Positions 38,233-46,474 of a stretch of 52,057 bases of DNA are shown here, piece by piece. The notes under the pieces were generated by a model. That model saw nothing but the letters and a program-made list of their open reading frames with translations, was not told the DNA's origin and searched no databases. The number at the start of each line of letters is the position of its first letter. Position 1 is the stretch's first letter. The DNA lies in the NCBI GenBank assembly GCA_017523725.1, contig JAFWVY010000005.1, forward strand, positions 1 through 52,057. The letters run 5' to 3'. Origin of the DNA: Bacteroidales bacterium (GTDB lineage: Bacteria > Bacteroidota > Bacteroidia > Bacteroidales > UBA4181). The position numbers and the translations under genes were made by a program.

Positions 38233-39711
38233 ATGGCACAAAATACTGATACCCAAGAGAAAAACCAGAAAACAACCTACGTGGCAGCCATCGACATCGG
38301 AACCACCAAGATCGTGGCCATCGCCGGCAAACGGACCGACAACGGCAAGATCGAGGTCATCGACTTCTGCAAGGCCGCCTCGCAAGGCATCCGACGTGGC
38401 GAGGTACTCAACCTGAATGACGCCTCCCAGGTCATACAGCAGGTGGTCTCCACGCTGCAGCAGCGCATCAACATGAAAATCTCACACGTGTTCGTCGGCG
38501 TGGCCGGACAGCACATCGAAATGATTTCCACGCGCAGCTACATCAACCGCACCGTGCCGGAAGAACAAATCACCGCAGTTGAAGTGGAGAACCTCAAGAA
38601 AGACGCTTACAACTACGGGCTGTCGGCCGGTAAGGAAATCATCCATGTCATTCCGCAGAGCTATATCGTGGACGAAGACATGGACATCACGAACCCTGTC
38701 GGCATGATAGGCAAACGCCTCGAGGGCAATTTCAGCGTCATCGTGGGCAGCATCGACTCCCTCCAGCGCATCAAGCGCTGCGTGGAGGATGCATCGCTCC
38801 ACATCGAAGAAATCATTCTCGAGCCCCTGGCATCATCCGACGCCGTACTGTTCCCGCGCGAGAAGAACACCGGCGTCGCACTGGTGGACATCGGCGGCGG
38901 CACCACCGACGTGGCCATCTTCTACGATGACATCCTGCGCCATTCCGCTGTCATTCCGTTCGGCGGCAACGTCATTAGCGAAGATATCCGCAAAGTGGTC
39001 GGGCTCAGGTTCGAAGAAGCCGAAAAGCTGAAAATAGAATTCGGCATGGCACTTCCGGACGGCGAGAGCGAGAACAACATCATCGTGATTCCCTGCGAGA
39101 TACCGGGTCAGAACGAAAAAGAACTGTCAGTCAAGCACCTGACAGGCATCATTCAGGCACGCATGGAAGAAATCATCGACCAGGTGGTGTTCCACATCGA
39201 ACAGTCAGGCTACGGCAACCTGCTCGGTTCGGGCATCGTCATCACCGGCGGCGGCGCACTGCTGCGCCACCTCGCCCAACTGATCTCCTACAAAACGGGG
39301 CAGAGCGTCCGCATCGGCTATCCCGGCCAGTTCCTGGCGAGCGATGCAGACAAAGTCAACGAACCGCTGTTCGCCACGGCCGTCGGACTGCTGATGCAAG
39401 GCTTGCGGTACATGGACGCCCATCCGTCCACCAGATCGCATGCGCCGCACGACATCCGACAGACCCCCCGCCCGGCTCCGGCTCCAACTCCGGCACCGGC
39501 ACCGGTGACCGAAACGTTTTTTCAGCCGACGGAACGTTCCAACGACGACATCGACAATGGATTCGGCGACACGGACACCAGCAGAGGATTCAGCGTCCGC
39601 CAGGAGAAGAGTCCGGACGAAAAGACGAAAGACAGCAAGCTGGGCTCTTTCCTCTCGAGGATATCTGCCATTTTTGAAGAAAAAGAAGACGACGAAAACG
39701 ACCGGATGTAA
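38233..39711 (+). CDS. ftsA: cell division protein FtsA
   Basis: Actin-like protein that anchors FtsZ to the membrane. The 492-residue protein has the phosphate-1 motif AAIDIGTTKIVAIAG (about 17-31), the SHS2/1C domain, DIGGGTTDVAIFYDD near 217-231 and the late GIVITGGGALLRHL near 335-348. A Pro/Ala linker (about 410-430) leads to a C-terminal amphipathic stretch KLGSFLSRISAIFEE, the expected membrane-targeting helix. It follows ftsQ by 11 bp and precedes ftsZ by 48 bp. Confidence 0.96.
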   Translation: MAQNTDTQEKNQKTTYVAAIDIGTTKIVAIAGKRTDNGKIEVIDFCKAASQGIRRGEVLNLNDASQVIQQVVSTLQQRINMKISHVFVGVAGQHIEMISTRSYINRTVPEEQITAVEVENLKKDAYNYGLSAGKEIIHVIPQSYIVDEDMDITNPVGMIGKRLEGNFSVIVGSIDSLQRIKRCVEDASLHIEEIILEPLASSDAVLFPREKNTGVALVDIGGGTTDVAIFYDDILRHSAVIPFGGNVISEDIRKVVGLRFEEAEKLKIEFGMALPDGESENNIIVIPCEIPGQNEKELSVKHLTGIIQARMEEIIDQVVFHIEQSGYGNLLGSGIVITGGGALLRHLAQLISYKTGQSVRIGYPGQFLASDADKVNEPLFATAVGLLMQGLRYMDAHPSTRSHAPHDIRQTPRPAPAPTPAPAPVTETFFQPTERSNDDIDNGFGDTDTSRGFSVRQEKSPDEKTKDSKLGSFLSRISAIFEEKEDDENDRM

Positions 39712-39728
39712 TTCCCGGCCGAATTTCC

Positions 39729-39736
39729 TATATTTG
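39729..39736 (+). promoter_or_regulatory. possible internal -7 box for ftsZ
   Basis: TATATTTG, a perfect TAnnTTTG match, lies in the 48-bp ftsA-ftsZ gap, 23 bp before the ftsZ ATG. It could give ftsZ extra transcription independent of the mraZ promoter. Confidence 0.55.
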
Positions 39737-39759
39737 TTGTTCCCTTATCTGAACGTACC

Positions 39760-41154
39760 ATGCAAAACAAAGGAAAACCCGAATATTCCATCTCCGAAGA
39801 GATGCCCGATGTGCCTATTGGCTGGACTTCAACGACCTCGTCCCTGATCAAAGTCGTCGGGGTGGGCGGCGGCGGTTGCAACGCCGTCAGCTATATGTAC
39901 AAGCAGGGCATCCACAATGTGGATTTCATCATCTGCAACACCGATGCGCAGGCATTGCGGAAAAGCCCTGTCCCTGTACAGATCCGTCTCGGCAAAGACA
40001 TGACCGACGGTCTGGGAGCCGGCAACAAGCCGGCGGTGGGAGAGGCCGCCGCGCGGGAAAGTGCAGATGACATCCGGGCCGCCCTGGACGCCAACACCAA
40101 AATGGTGTTCATCACGGCTGGCATGGGCGGAGGCACCGGCACCGGTGCAGCACCCATCATCGCAAAGATCGCCAAGGAAGCCGATATCCTGACCGTGGCC
40201 ATCGTGACGCTGCCCTTCCAGTTCGAGGGTTCAGCCCGCTACCAGCAGGCCCTGCGCGGCATCGAGGCACTCAAGGACAATGTGGATGCACTGCTCGTCA
40301 TCAACAACGAAAAACTGCGCGAAATGTGCGGAAACCTGACCATTTCGCAGGCCTTCTCGCGCGCGGACGACATCCTTACGACAGCAGCCAAGGGCATTGC
40401 GGAACTCATCACCAACCCGGGACAGGTGAACGTCGATTTCGCCGATGTACGGACCATCATGACCCAGGGAGGCATCACCATCATGGGGTCTGCCAAGGCC
40501 TCCGGAGAGAACCGGGCCGGCGAGGCCGTGGAAGCCGCCCTCACATCGCCGTTGCTCAACAACAACAACATCACCGGTGCCAGCCGCATCCTGCTCAACA
40601 TCACCTCGGGCGTCGGTGACTGCGAAATCACCATGGACGAATTCGAGGAAATCACCACTTACGTGCAGCACGCCGTTTCGAAGGACGCGCTGATTGTCTG
40701 GGGGACCGGAACCGACGAGGCCCTGAACGAGACCGGCGAACTGAGCGTCACCATCGTGGCGACCCACTTCGACACGCGGTTCCTTTCGGACGAGCTGTCG
40801 GGCGTCGGACGCAAGCGCATTTCCCTGGACGGGGAAATCGGCAGCACGGAATCGCCGACCGTCACCTTCATCCAGAAACAGACATCCATAGACGACATCC
40901 TCAGCCGGCCTTCGGGCACCGTCCAGATGCCGGCACGTCCGGCCGTCAAGCCTAAAAGCAGCTCCATAGGCCAATCCATGGACATCGACACGCTTGAGAA
41001 CGTGCCGGCCTACATACGTAAACAACAGCGCGAAAAACACGTGGCCGCCACCGAAGTCGCCCCGGAGGAGATGTCGGACGTGACCCTGAATGCAGATGCG
41101 GACTACGATGTCCACCTGCAGGAAGACAACGTCTATTTCTCCGTACCGGACTAG
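39760..41154 (+). CDS. ftsZ: cell division GTPase FtsZ
   Basis: Tubulin-like GTPase forming the Z ring. The 464-residue protein has the N-terminal GVGGGGCNAVSYM (about 35-47), the tubulin signature GGGTGTGAAP (about 125-134), and NVDFADVRTIM near 225-235. After the globular part (to about 345) comes a linker with the conserved peptide LENVPAYIRKQ near 410-420 for FtsA binding, then a further ~45-residue acidic tail ending NVYFSVPD, longer than in model species. It is the last cluster gene; its TAG overlaps the convergent rprY stop. Confidence 0.97.
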   Translation: MQNKGKPEYSISEEMPDVPIGWTSTTSSLIKVVGVGGGGCNAVSYMYKQGIHNVDFIICNTDAQALRKSPVPVQIRLGKDMTDGLGAGNKPAVGEAAARESADDIRAALDANTKMVFITAGMGGGTGTGAAPIIAKIAKEADILTVAIVTLPFQFEGSARYQQALRGIEALKDNVDALLVINNEKLREMCGNLTISQAFSRADDILTTAAKGIAELITNPGQVNVDFADVRTIMTQGGITIMGSAKASGENRAGEAVEAALTSPLLNNNNITGASRILLNITSGVGDCEITMDEFEEITTYVQHAVSKDALIVWGTGTDEALNETGELSVTIVATHFDTRFLSDELSGVGRKRISLDGEIGSTESPTVTFIQKQTSIDDILSRPSGTVQMPARPAVKPKSSSIGQSMDIDTLENVPAYIRKQQREKHVAATEVAPEEMSDVTLNADADYDVHLQEDNVYFSVPD

Positions 41155-41849
41155 GCGTTTTCCTGCTGCGGCACCACCAGGCGGAAGCCCTTGCCGTGGA
41201 CGTTGATGATTTCGACCGACGGGTCTTCCTTGAGGTATTTTCTCAGTTTGGTGATATACACATCCATGCTGCGGGCGTTGAAATAATTGTCATCGTCCCA
41301 GATGGTCTTGAGGGCATAGTTCCTTTCCAGGATCTGGTTGGCGTGGTCGCACAGCAGCCGGAGCAGTTCCGACTCCTTGGTCGTCAGTTTATACACATTG
41401 CCGTCCCGCTGCAGTGTCTGTTTGAACACATCGAACGTGAAACTGCCCAGTTTATAGACAGCCACCCGCATGGCGTTGACATCCATCTTGGTCCGTCTGA
41501 GCACGGCATCGATGCGGAACAGCAGTTCCTCCATGTTGAACGGTTTGGTGACATAGTCGTCGGCCCCCACCTTGAAACCTTCCACGACATCAGTTTTCAA
41601 CGACTTGGCAGTCAGGAAGATAATAGGAATTGTCTTGTTCTGCGTGCGGATTTCCTGCGCCACGGAGAAACCATCGCGGAGCGGCATCATCACATCGAGT
41701 ATGCACAGGTCATAGTGCGATGCATGGAAACCGTCCACAGCGGCCTGACCATTGACAAACAAGTCTACTTCATACGACTTGGCCACAAGGTATGCCTGCA
41801 GCAACGGGCCCAGGTTCTCGTCATCTTCAGCTAACAGTATTCTCGTCAT
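41151..41849 (-). CDS. rprY: OmpR-family response regulator, RprY-like
   Basis: DNA-binding response regulator of 232 residues. The receiver domain (1-120) has the acidic pair EDD near residue 8, phosphoacceptor Asp52 in CILDVMMP, and the Lys in DDYVTKPF (about 105). The winged-helix output domain (about 130-230) shows LTTKESELLRLLCDHAN, ERNYALKTIWDDDNYFNARSMDV-like sequence and INVHGKGFRLV. It closely resembles RprY of Bacteroides from memory. It follows the kinase gene by 15 bp, and its stop codon overlaps that of ftsZ in the palindrome CTAG. Confidence 0.9.
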   Translation of the reverse strand: MTRILLAEDDENLGPLLQAYLVAKSYEVDLFVNGQAAVDGFHASHYDLCILDVMMPLRDGFSVAQEIRTQNKTIPIIFLTAKSLKTDVVEGFKVGADDYVTKPFNMEELLFRIDAVLRRTKMDVNAMRVAVYKLGSFTFDVFKQTLQRDGNVYKLTTKESELLRLLCDHANQILERNYALKTIWDDDNYFNARSMDVYITKLRKYLKEDPSVEIINVHGKGFRLVVPQQENA

Positions 41850-41864
41850 AGCTCCAAATTTAAA

Positions 41865-43493
41865 TTATACCCCGACGGATTGCGGCATCCGTATCCGGAA
41901 CGTCGTTCCACTGCCTAACTCACTCTCCACTTCCAGATGTCCGTGGTGGGCCTCCACCACTTTCTTCACATACGTCAGCCCCAGTCCGAATCCTTTCACA
42001 TTATGCACATTTCCCATCTGCACGCGGTAAAATTGCTCAAAGATACGTTTTTGATCCGATTTGGCAATACCGATGCCCTTGTCCGATACCTCCATCACGA
42101 CATCCTGCTGTCGGTTGTACGTCCGGAGCGTGATGTCAGGCGGTCCGTTGGTACTGTACTTGACCGCGTTGTCGCACAGGTTGAACAAGACATTGGTGAA
42201 ATGTATCTCGTCGGCCGAAATCCAATCCGGCGACGCGTCGAAATGCGTCGTCAGCCGGCCGCCCTTGTTCCTGATCTGCAGCACGACCGTATCCGCCACC
42301 TTCTCGGCCAGCCGGTTCAGTTCCAGCTGCTTGAGATTGAGCCGGACCGTCCCCCGCTCGAAAATGGCCATCTGGAGCACCTTCTCCACATGCGTACTGA
42401 GCCGCTTTGTCTCGTGACTGATCACCGACGAAAGATGATCATAATTCTTCAACTCGGACGGGATGCCCGGATCGCCCAGCATCTGGGAGGCCAGCGAAAT
42501 GGTCGCAATCGGCGTCTTCAGTTCGTGCGTCACGTTGTTCACGAAGTCGGTGCGCATATCGGACAGCTTCTTCTGGCGGATGATGACCATGGTCACAAGC
42601 ACAAACACAATCATGATGGCCACCACCAGCACGATGGAGGTCGAGGCCATGACCCCGATCGACCGGAATATGAACGACTGCTGGGACGGAAAATACATGG
42701 TCAGTACATAAGGCTCCGTAGCGATATCCATCGGGAAAAGTTCCCCCAGATACTGTTGGTGGCCGCTCTGCTCATCGTATCCTTCGGAATGGTAGGTCGG
42801 TGTCTTCGAGGCATCCAGCACCGCATACTCGAACGGGATGTCGATGTCGGCCTTCTGCATCTCTCCGTGCAGGATATACTCGAACGACTCCTGGTCTATG
42901 CGCTCGTCTATCGGCGATTCGGCCCGTTCCAAGCGTCGCATCACCCGGTCCACACGCTGACGACGCTGCGCCAGGCTGGCCTCTCCGGATGTCTGGGTCT
43001 CGACGGAGCGTGTCTGCGCCCGGACGATCCCCTGCGCGTTCATCTCGATAGACATGTCGACCTGCCGTTCGAAGGAAAACACCTGATAATCTCCGGAATC
43101 CCGGACCGCGTCCGGGAACATGGGCACCAGCGCCCGCTGGTGTTCCACATCGCGCCGGGCATTGCGCCAGTAGTCGTACTTTTCGGAAGGCGAAAGCAGC
43201 GAGGCCGCACGGTCGCGCGAACGGTTGATGATGGTATCGAGGTCGGCTTTGTTCGTCCGGCGCACATTGCCGCCACGGAACGGGAATGGCATGTCCTCCT
43301 CGCGCATGGCCACCAGAATCTCATAGTCGGAGATATCTTCGCTGACCCTGTTCAAAGAGGCATAGACCGATTGTTCGAACTGTTCCTTCTTGACATCGTA
43401 GGAATTGTGGATCCAGAAATACTGCACCGCAATCAGCCCGATCAAAGCCAGGGTGATGATGGCAACCAATCCGGATATATACGACAATTTCAT
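41865..43493 (-). CDS. rprX: sensor histidine kinase, RprX-like
   Basis: Membrane sensor of 542 residues: TM1 (about 8-27), a periplasmic domain of about 240 residues, TM2 (about 275-298), then HisKA with the phosphorylated His in NNVTHELKTPIA (about 318) and a HATPase domain with the N box NVLFNLCDNAVKYS, G1 SDKGIGIAKSD, F box FEQFYRV and G2 GFGLGLTYV. The ligand sensed is unknown. It starts 43 bp from a perfect -7 box and precedes the RprY-like regulator, its likely partner. Confidence 0.92.
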   Translation of the reverse strand: MKLSYISGLVAIITLALIGLIAVQYFWIHNSYDVKKEQFEQSVYASLNRVSEDISDYEILVAMREEDMPFPFRGGNVRRTNKADLDTIINRSRDRAASLLSPSEKYDYWRNARRDVEHQRALVPMFPDAVRDSGDYQVFSFERQVDMSIEMNAQGIVRAQTRSVETQTSGEASLAQRRQRVDRVMRRLERAESPIDERIDQESFEYILHGEMQKADIDIPFEYAVLDASKTPTYHSEGYDEQSGHQQYLGELFPMDIATEPYVLTMYFPSQQSFIFRSIGVMASTSIVLVVAIMIVFVLVTMVIIRQKKLSDMRTDFVNNVTHELKTPIATISLASQMLGDPGIPSELKNYDHLSSVISHETKRLSTHVEKVLQMAIFERGTVRLNLKQLELNRLAEKVADTVVLQIRNKGGRLTTHFDASPDWISADEIHFTNVLFNLCDNAVKYSTNGPPDITLRTYNRQQDVVMEVSDKGIGIAKSDQKRIFEQFYRVQMGNVHNVKGFGLGLTYVKKVVEAHHGHLEVESELGSGTTFRIRMPQSVGV

Positions 43494-43535
43494 ATTCTGA
43501 ACAGGCCTTTTCTACCTCGTTATATTCCTAAATGA

Positions 43536-43543
43536 CAAAGATA
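43536..43543 (-). promoter_or_regulatory. -7 box of the rprX-rprY operon
   Basis: The minus strand reads TATCTTTG, a perfect match, predicting a leader of about 35 nt before the kinase ATG. Confidence 0.7.
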
Positions 43544-43607
43544 ACTCTTCTTGCGACACGCAGCAAGGGCAAAAACACGTCTTTAAAAAGGGAGGAAATT
43601 TCACCCG

Positions 43608-43624
43608 TTTAACAAAATTTAACA
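43608..43624. promoter_or_regulatory. tandem TTTAACA repeat, possible response-regulator site
   Basis: TTTAACA occurs at 43608-43614 and again at 43618-43624, a 10-bp period. OmpR/PhoB-family regulators bind direct repeats of about this spacing. The site lies between the divergent promoters of the two-component pair and the small-RNA candidate. Confidence 0.45.
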
Positions 43625-43655
43625 TTTTGATACCTTCGGGTAATATGCTTTTGAG

Positions 43656-43663
43656 TACTTTTG
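43656..43663 (+). promoter_or_regulatory. -7 box of the candidate small RNA
   Basis: TACTTTTG matches TAnnTTTG and predicts a start near 43670. A -33 TTTG is not at the ideal distance (the nearest is at 43626-43629). Confidence 0.55.
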
Positions 43664-43669
43664 TCCCAC

Positions 43670-43766
43670 GAAAGAAATGCAAAAAAATTTTCATAGGTTT
43701 AAGTTTTAGTTGGTAGTTAGTTATATTGAGAGTAAGGCCGCAGTGATGCATCCTTACTTTTTTTTT
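43670..43766 (+). ncRNA. candidate small non-coding RNA (~97 nt)
   Basis: A promoter-like box (43656-43663) is followed by about 97 nt without an open frame, ending in a perfect terminator: AGTAAGG (43731-43737) pairs with CCTTACT (43752-43758), then nine T residues. The next gene, bactofilin, has its own well-spaced promoter after this terminator, so the element is better explained as a stand-alone RNA than as a leader. I do not recognise the family. The start point is estimated. Confidence 0.6.
43731..43766 (+). terminator. intrinsic terminator of the candidate small RNA
   Basis: Perfect 7-bp stem AGTAAGG / CCTTACT with a 14-nt loop, followed by an uninterrupted T9 run on the plus strand. 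Confidence 0.85.
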
Positions 43767-43795
43767 GCTTTTGCTGCAAAAGTATGCTAAATTTG
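43764..43795 (+). promoter_or_regulatory. promoter of bactofilin and the atp cluster
   Basis: TTTG (43764-43767), a 20-bp spacer and TAAATTTG (43788-43795) match the Bacteroidota -33/-7 consensus in sequence and spacing. The start near 43803 leaves a leader of about 18 nt. Confidence 0.8.
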
Positions 43796-43820
43796 CAACA
43801 CTTAGCCAAAACCATGCTTT

Positions 43821-44186
43821 ATGTCCAAAGTTATGCCTGAAACAGAACAAGTCAATCCGAATAACACGCACAGTACCATCATTCAGGGCACTGTCATTAC
43901 GGGCGACCTTTCCTCGTCCGCCAATCTCCGTTTCGACGGAGAAATCAAAGGCACCATCTCCTGCTCCGCCAAAGTCGTCATCGGAAAGACCGCCGTCATC
44001 CACGGCGCCATTGAATGCAACGTCGCGGACATCTACGGCCTGATCGAAGGGAACGTGACGGCCGACGAGCTTTCGCTCAAATCCTCGGCCATCCTCAAGG
44101 GAGACATTCTTACCAAACAACTGGCCATTGAGCCAGGCTGCAAATTCAGCGGCAATTGCAACATGCGTTGTGACGAGCCGGCCTAG
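43821..44186 (+). CDS. bactofilin (polymer-forming cytoskeletal protein)
   Basis: A 121-residue protein of the DUF583 bactofilin family: a short disordered N-terminus, then a right-handed beta-helix with repeats such as STIIQGTVITGDLSSSANLR, FDGEIKGTISCSAKVVIGK and AVIHGAIECNVADIYGLIEG. Bactofilins form membrane-associated filaments that recruit envelope enzymes. Residues 1-17 lack the usual cationic membrane-binding motif, though a short start at 43833 is possible. It is the first gene of the run leading into the ATP synthase genes. Confidence 0.93.
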   Translation: MSKVMPETEQVNPNNTHSTIIQGTVITGDLSSSANLRFDGEIKGTISCSAKVVIGKTAVIHGAIECNVADIYGLIEGNVTADELSLKSSAILKGDILTKQLAIEPGCKFSGNCNMRCDEPA

Positions 44187-44192
44187 CAGATT

Positions 44193-44582
44193 ATGCGCGG
44201 GACGTGGCGTTTCTATGCGACGGCCGGTGCGGTCTGTCTGGTATTGACCTGCCTGATTCTGTATCTTTCGCAGACAGTGTGGGTCACCTACGCTTTTAAA
44301 GGGGCCGCATGGATTCCGTGGTTCTTCGGAGTTTGCGTCACCGCTGCTTACGCAGTAGTTGTCCACCGGAAAGAAGGACGTCCTGCCCAGTTCATGCATC
44401 GATTCATGGCGGCCTTCGCTGTCAAATTCCTTCTTTATCTGGCAGTGTTCCTGGCAGGGGCGTTCTGCCTGCGTGAACACGTGCTGCCGTTTGCGGCAGT
44501 ATTTTTTCTCTGCTTTGCCTGTTTTGAGACCCTGTTCGTCGTTTCGCTGCTGAAACAGACAACGTCTGTCAGAAAAAAATGA
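44193..44582 (+). CDS. four-TM protein upstream of atpB (AtpI-position / DUF6168-like)
   Basis: A 129-residue integral membrane protein with four hydrophobic segments (about 9-26, 38-57, 73-91 and 98-118) separated by short basic loops. Proteins of this size and topology precede atpB in Bacteroidota; they may assist F0 assembly as AtpI does elsewhere, but this is inference from position. It starts 6 bp after bactofilin and shares ATGA with atpB. Confidence 0.75.
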   Translation: MRGTWRFYATAGAVCLVLTCLILYLSQTVWVTYAFKGAAWIPWFFGVCVTAAYAVVVHRKEGRPAQFMHRFMAAFAVKFLLYLAVFLAGAFCLREHVLPFAAVFFLCFACFETLFVVSLLKQTTSVRKK

Positions 44583-45679
44583 ATCCCATGCACCGGTCTT
44601 CATCATACGGATTATCGGGGGCGAGCATCCGTCTGCTGCTCACAGCGGGCCTCTGCATGCTTGCAGCGGTCATGTACGCGGCTCCCGGGGAAAAAGAAGA
44701 AAGTTTCGATGTGGGGCAATTCGTTTTTGAACACATCCAGGATGCCCATTCCTGGCACATCTGCAAGATAGGCGGGAAAGACATTGCCATCCCGTTGCCC
44801 GTACTGGTTTACAGCAAACAGACCGGCTGGCACGCCTTCATGTCCTCCCGGCTCAGGGAAGGTGCCGAATGGAAAGGGTTCTTCATCGAAGAAGAAGGGG
44901 ACGAAGCCGGGAAACTGCTCGAGAGGCTGCCGGACGGCTCGACACACCGCCCGGGATTGGACCTTTCGATTACCAAGAACGTGTGTGCCATCTTCATCAG
45001 CATCGCCCTGCTGCTGGCCATCTTCCTCTCGATGGCGCGGGTCTGCGCCGGAAGACGCGGCAAGGCCCCGAAAGGGCTGCAGAACATGATGGAGACCGTC
45101 ATCCTGTTCATCCGGGACGAAGTAGCCATCCCCTCCATCGGCAAAGAGAAGTACGAAGCTTACATGCCGTACCTGCTCACCATTTTTTTCTTCATCCTCG
45201 TCAACAACCTGATGGGGCTGCTGCCTATTTTCCCGGGCGGTGCCAACGTCACCGGCAACATTGCCGTGACACTTTCGCTGGCACTGTTCACCTTCCTGAT
45301 GACCAACATCAAGAGTACCAAGACGTATTGGAAGGACATCGTGAACACGCCGGGCGCCCCCGTCTGGCTCAAGCTGCCGATACCCATCATGCCGGTCGTA
45401 GAGATCATCGGCATCTTCACCAAACCTTTTGTGCTCATGGTCCGGCTTTTCGCCAACATTACGGCGGGGCATATGGTCATCATGACCTTTTTCAGCCTGA
45501 TTTTCGTATTCGGCATCATACGTGCGTGGCTCGGTTTCGCCGTCGCCTCCGTGTCGATTGCCTTCACCATTTTCATGACATTCCTCGAATTACTTGTGGC
45601 CTTCATCCAAGCCTATGTGTTCACAGCGCTTTCGGCCGTTTATTTCGGGATGTCAGCCATTGAAGAAGAAACTCATTAA
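44579..45679 (+). CDS. atpB: F1F0 ATP synthase subunit a (AtpB)
   Basis: Proton-channel subunit of F0. The 366-residue protein has an export-signal-like N-terminus (about 16-36), a long soluble region with FDVGQFVFEHIQDAHSWHI (43-61), typical of Bacteroidota AtpB, and then TM helices from about 140. The essential Arg lies in MVRLFANITAGHMVIM (about 286-301), followed by the C-terminal helix pair ending ALSAVYFGMSAIEEETH. It begins inside the stop of the four-TM gene. Confidence 0.95.
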   Translation: MNPMHRSSSYGLSGASIRLLLTAGLCMLAAVMYAAPGEKEESFDVGQFVFEHIQDAHSWHICKIGGKDIAIPLPVLVYSKQTGWHAFMSSRLREGAEWKGFFIEEEGDEAGKLLERLPDGSTHRPGLDLSITKNVCAIFISIALLLAIFLSMARVCAGRRGKAPKGLQNMMETVILFIRDEVAIPSIGKEKYEAYMPYLLTIFFFILVNNLMGLLPIFPGGANVTGNIAVTLSLALFTFLMTNIKSTKTYWKDIVNTPGAPVWLKLPIPIMPVVEIIGIFTKPFVLMVRLFANITAGHMVIMTFFSLIFVFGIIRAWLGFAVASVSIAFTIFMTFLELLVAFIQAYVFTALSAVYFGMSAIEEETH

Positions 45680-45700
45680 TTGTCCTTAAATTCTATCATC

Positions 45701-45967
45701 ATGTTATCACTCATTCTCTTGCAAATTGCAGAAGCAGCCGGGAACGCCGCGCTTGCAAAGTTCGGTGCGGGTATCGGTGCGGCTATCGCCGTCATCGGCG
45801 CAGCCTATGGTATCGGCAATATCGGCCGGGCCGCCATGGAAGCCATCGCACGGCAACCCGAAAGTTCCAGCGACATCCGCTCGGGCATGATTCTGTCGGC
45901 GGCGCTGGTGGAAGGTGTGGCCCTGTTCGCCATCCTGGTGTGCATCCTCATTCTCGTTCTCAAATAG
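45701..45967 (+). CDS. atpE: F1F0 ATP synthase subunit c (AtpE)
   Basis: c-ring subunit of 88 residues with two TM helices: the Gly-rich first (GAGIGAAIAVIGAAYGIGNIG, with the AIARQPE loop after it) and the second carrying the ion-binding Glu in SAALVEGVALFAILV. The residues typical of sodium-binding rings (a Gln in helix 1 and Ser after the Glu) are absent, so proton coupling is likely. The ATG at 45701 is chosen over a TTG at 45680. Confidence 0.95.
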   Translation: MLSLILLQIAEAAGNAALAKFGAGIGAAIAVIGAAYGIGNIGRAAMEAIARQPESSSDIRSGMILSAALVEGVALFAILVCILILVLK

Positions 45968-45976
45968 TCCGGACAC

Positions 45977-46474
45977 ATGGATCTTGTCACGCCCGACCTT
46001 GGACTGCTGTTTTGGATGCTGGTGTCCTTCAGTGTGGTCTTCTTCATCCTGAAGAAGTTCGCATGGCCCGTCATCCTGCGCTCGCTGAAAGAGAGGGAAG
46101 AGTCTATCGACCAGGCACTTCATGAAGCTGAAAAGGCACGGGAAGAGGTAGCAAACCTCCAGTCGGACAGCCAGCGCGTCCTGCAGGAGGTGCAGCAGCA
46201 ACGCGACGACATGTTGAAAGAGACACGGCGCATCAAGGAGAGTCTTCTGGAGGAGGCCCGGCAGCAGGCGGCGGAAGAACGCCGCAAGATGCTGGCTGAG
46301 ACCGCAGACCTGATTGCCAATGAAAAAGCCGCCGCCTCTGACGAACTGAAACGCGAGATGGCAGCCCATGCCGTAGCCATCGCCCGAATGCTGCTCAAAA
46401 AAGAACTGACGGGCGACCAGGCGCAGCAGACGCTGATTGACACCTACCTCAAAGACCTCGATCTCCAGTCATGA
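45977..46474 (+). CDS. atpF: F1F0 ATP synthase subunit b (AtpF)
   Basis: Peripheral-stalk subunit of 165 residues: one N-terminal TM helix (about 7-28, LGLLFWMLVSFSVVFFILKKF) and a long charged helix (about 35-150) rich in Glu, Arg, Gln and Ala, as expected for the b dimer. FAWPVILRSLKEREESI follows the membrane segment. It sits between atpE and atpH and shares ATGA with atpH. Confidence 0.95.
   Translation: MDLVTPDLGLLFWMLVSFSVVFFILKKFAWPVILRSLKEREESIDQALHEAEKAREEVANLQSDSQRVLQEVQQQRDDMLKETRRIKESLLEEARQQAAEERRKMLAETADLIANEKAAASDELKREMAAHAVAIARMLLKKELTGDQAQQTLIDTYLKDLDLQS

Noticed and set aside
41937..43535. Plus-strand frame of 532 codons opposite the histidine kinase
   Set aside because: The kinase has all HisKA and HATPase motifs; the antisense product is His/Arg-rich without a domain.
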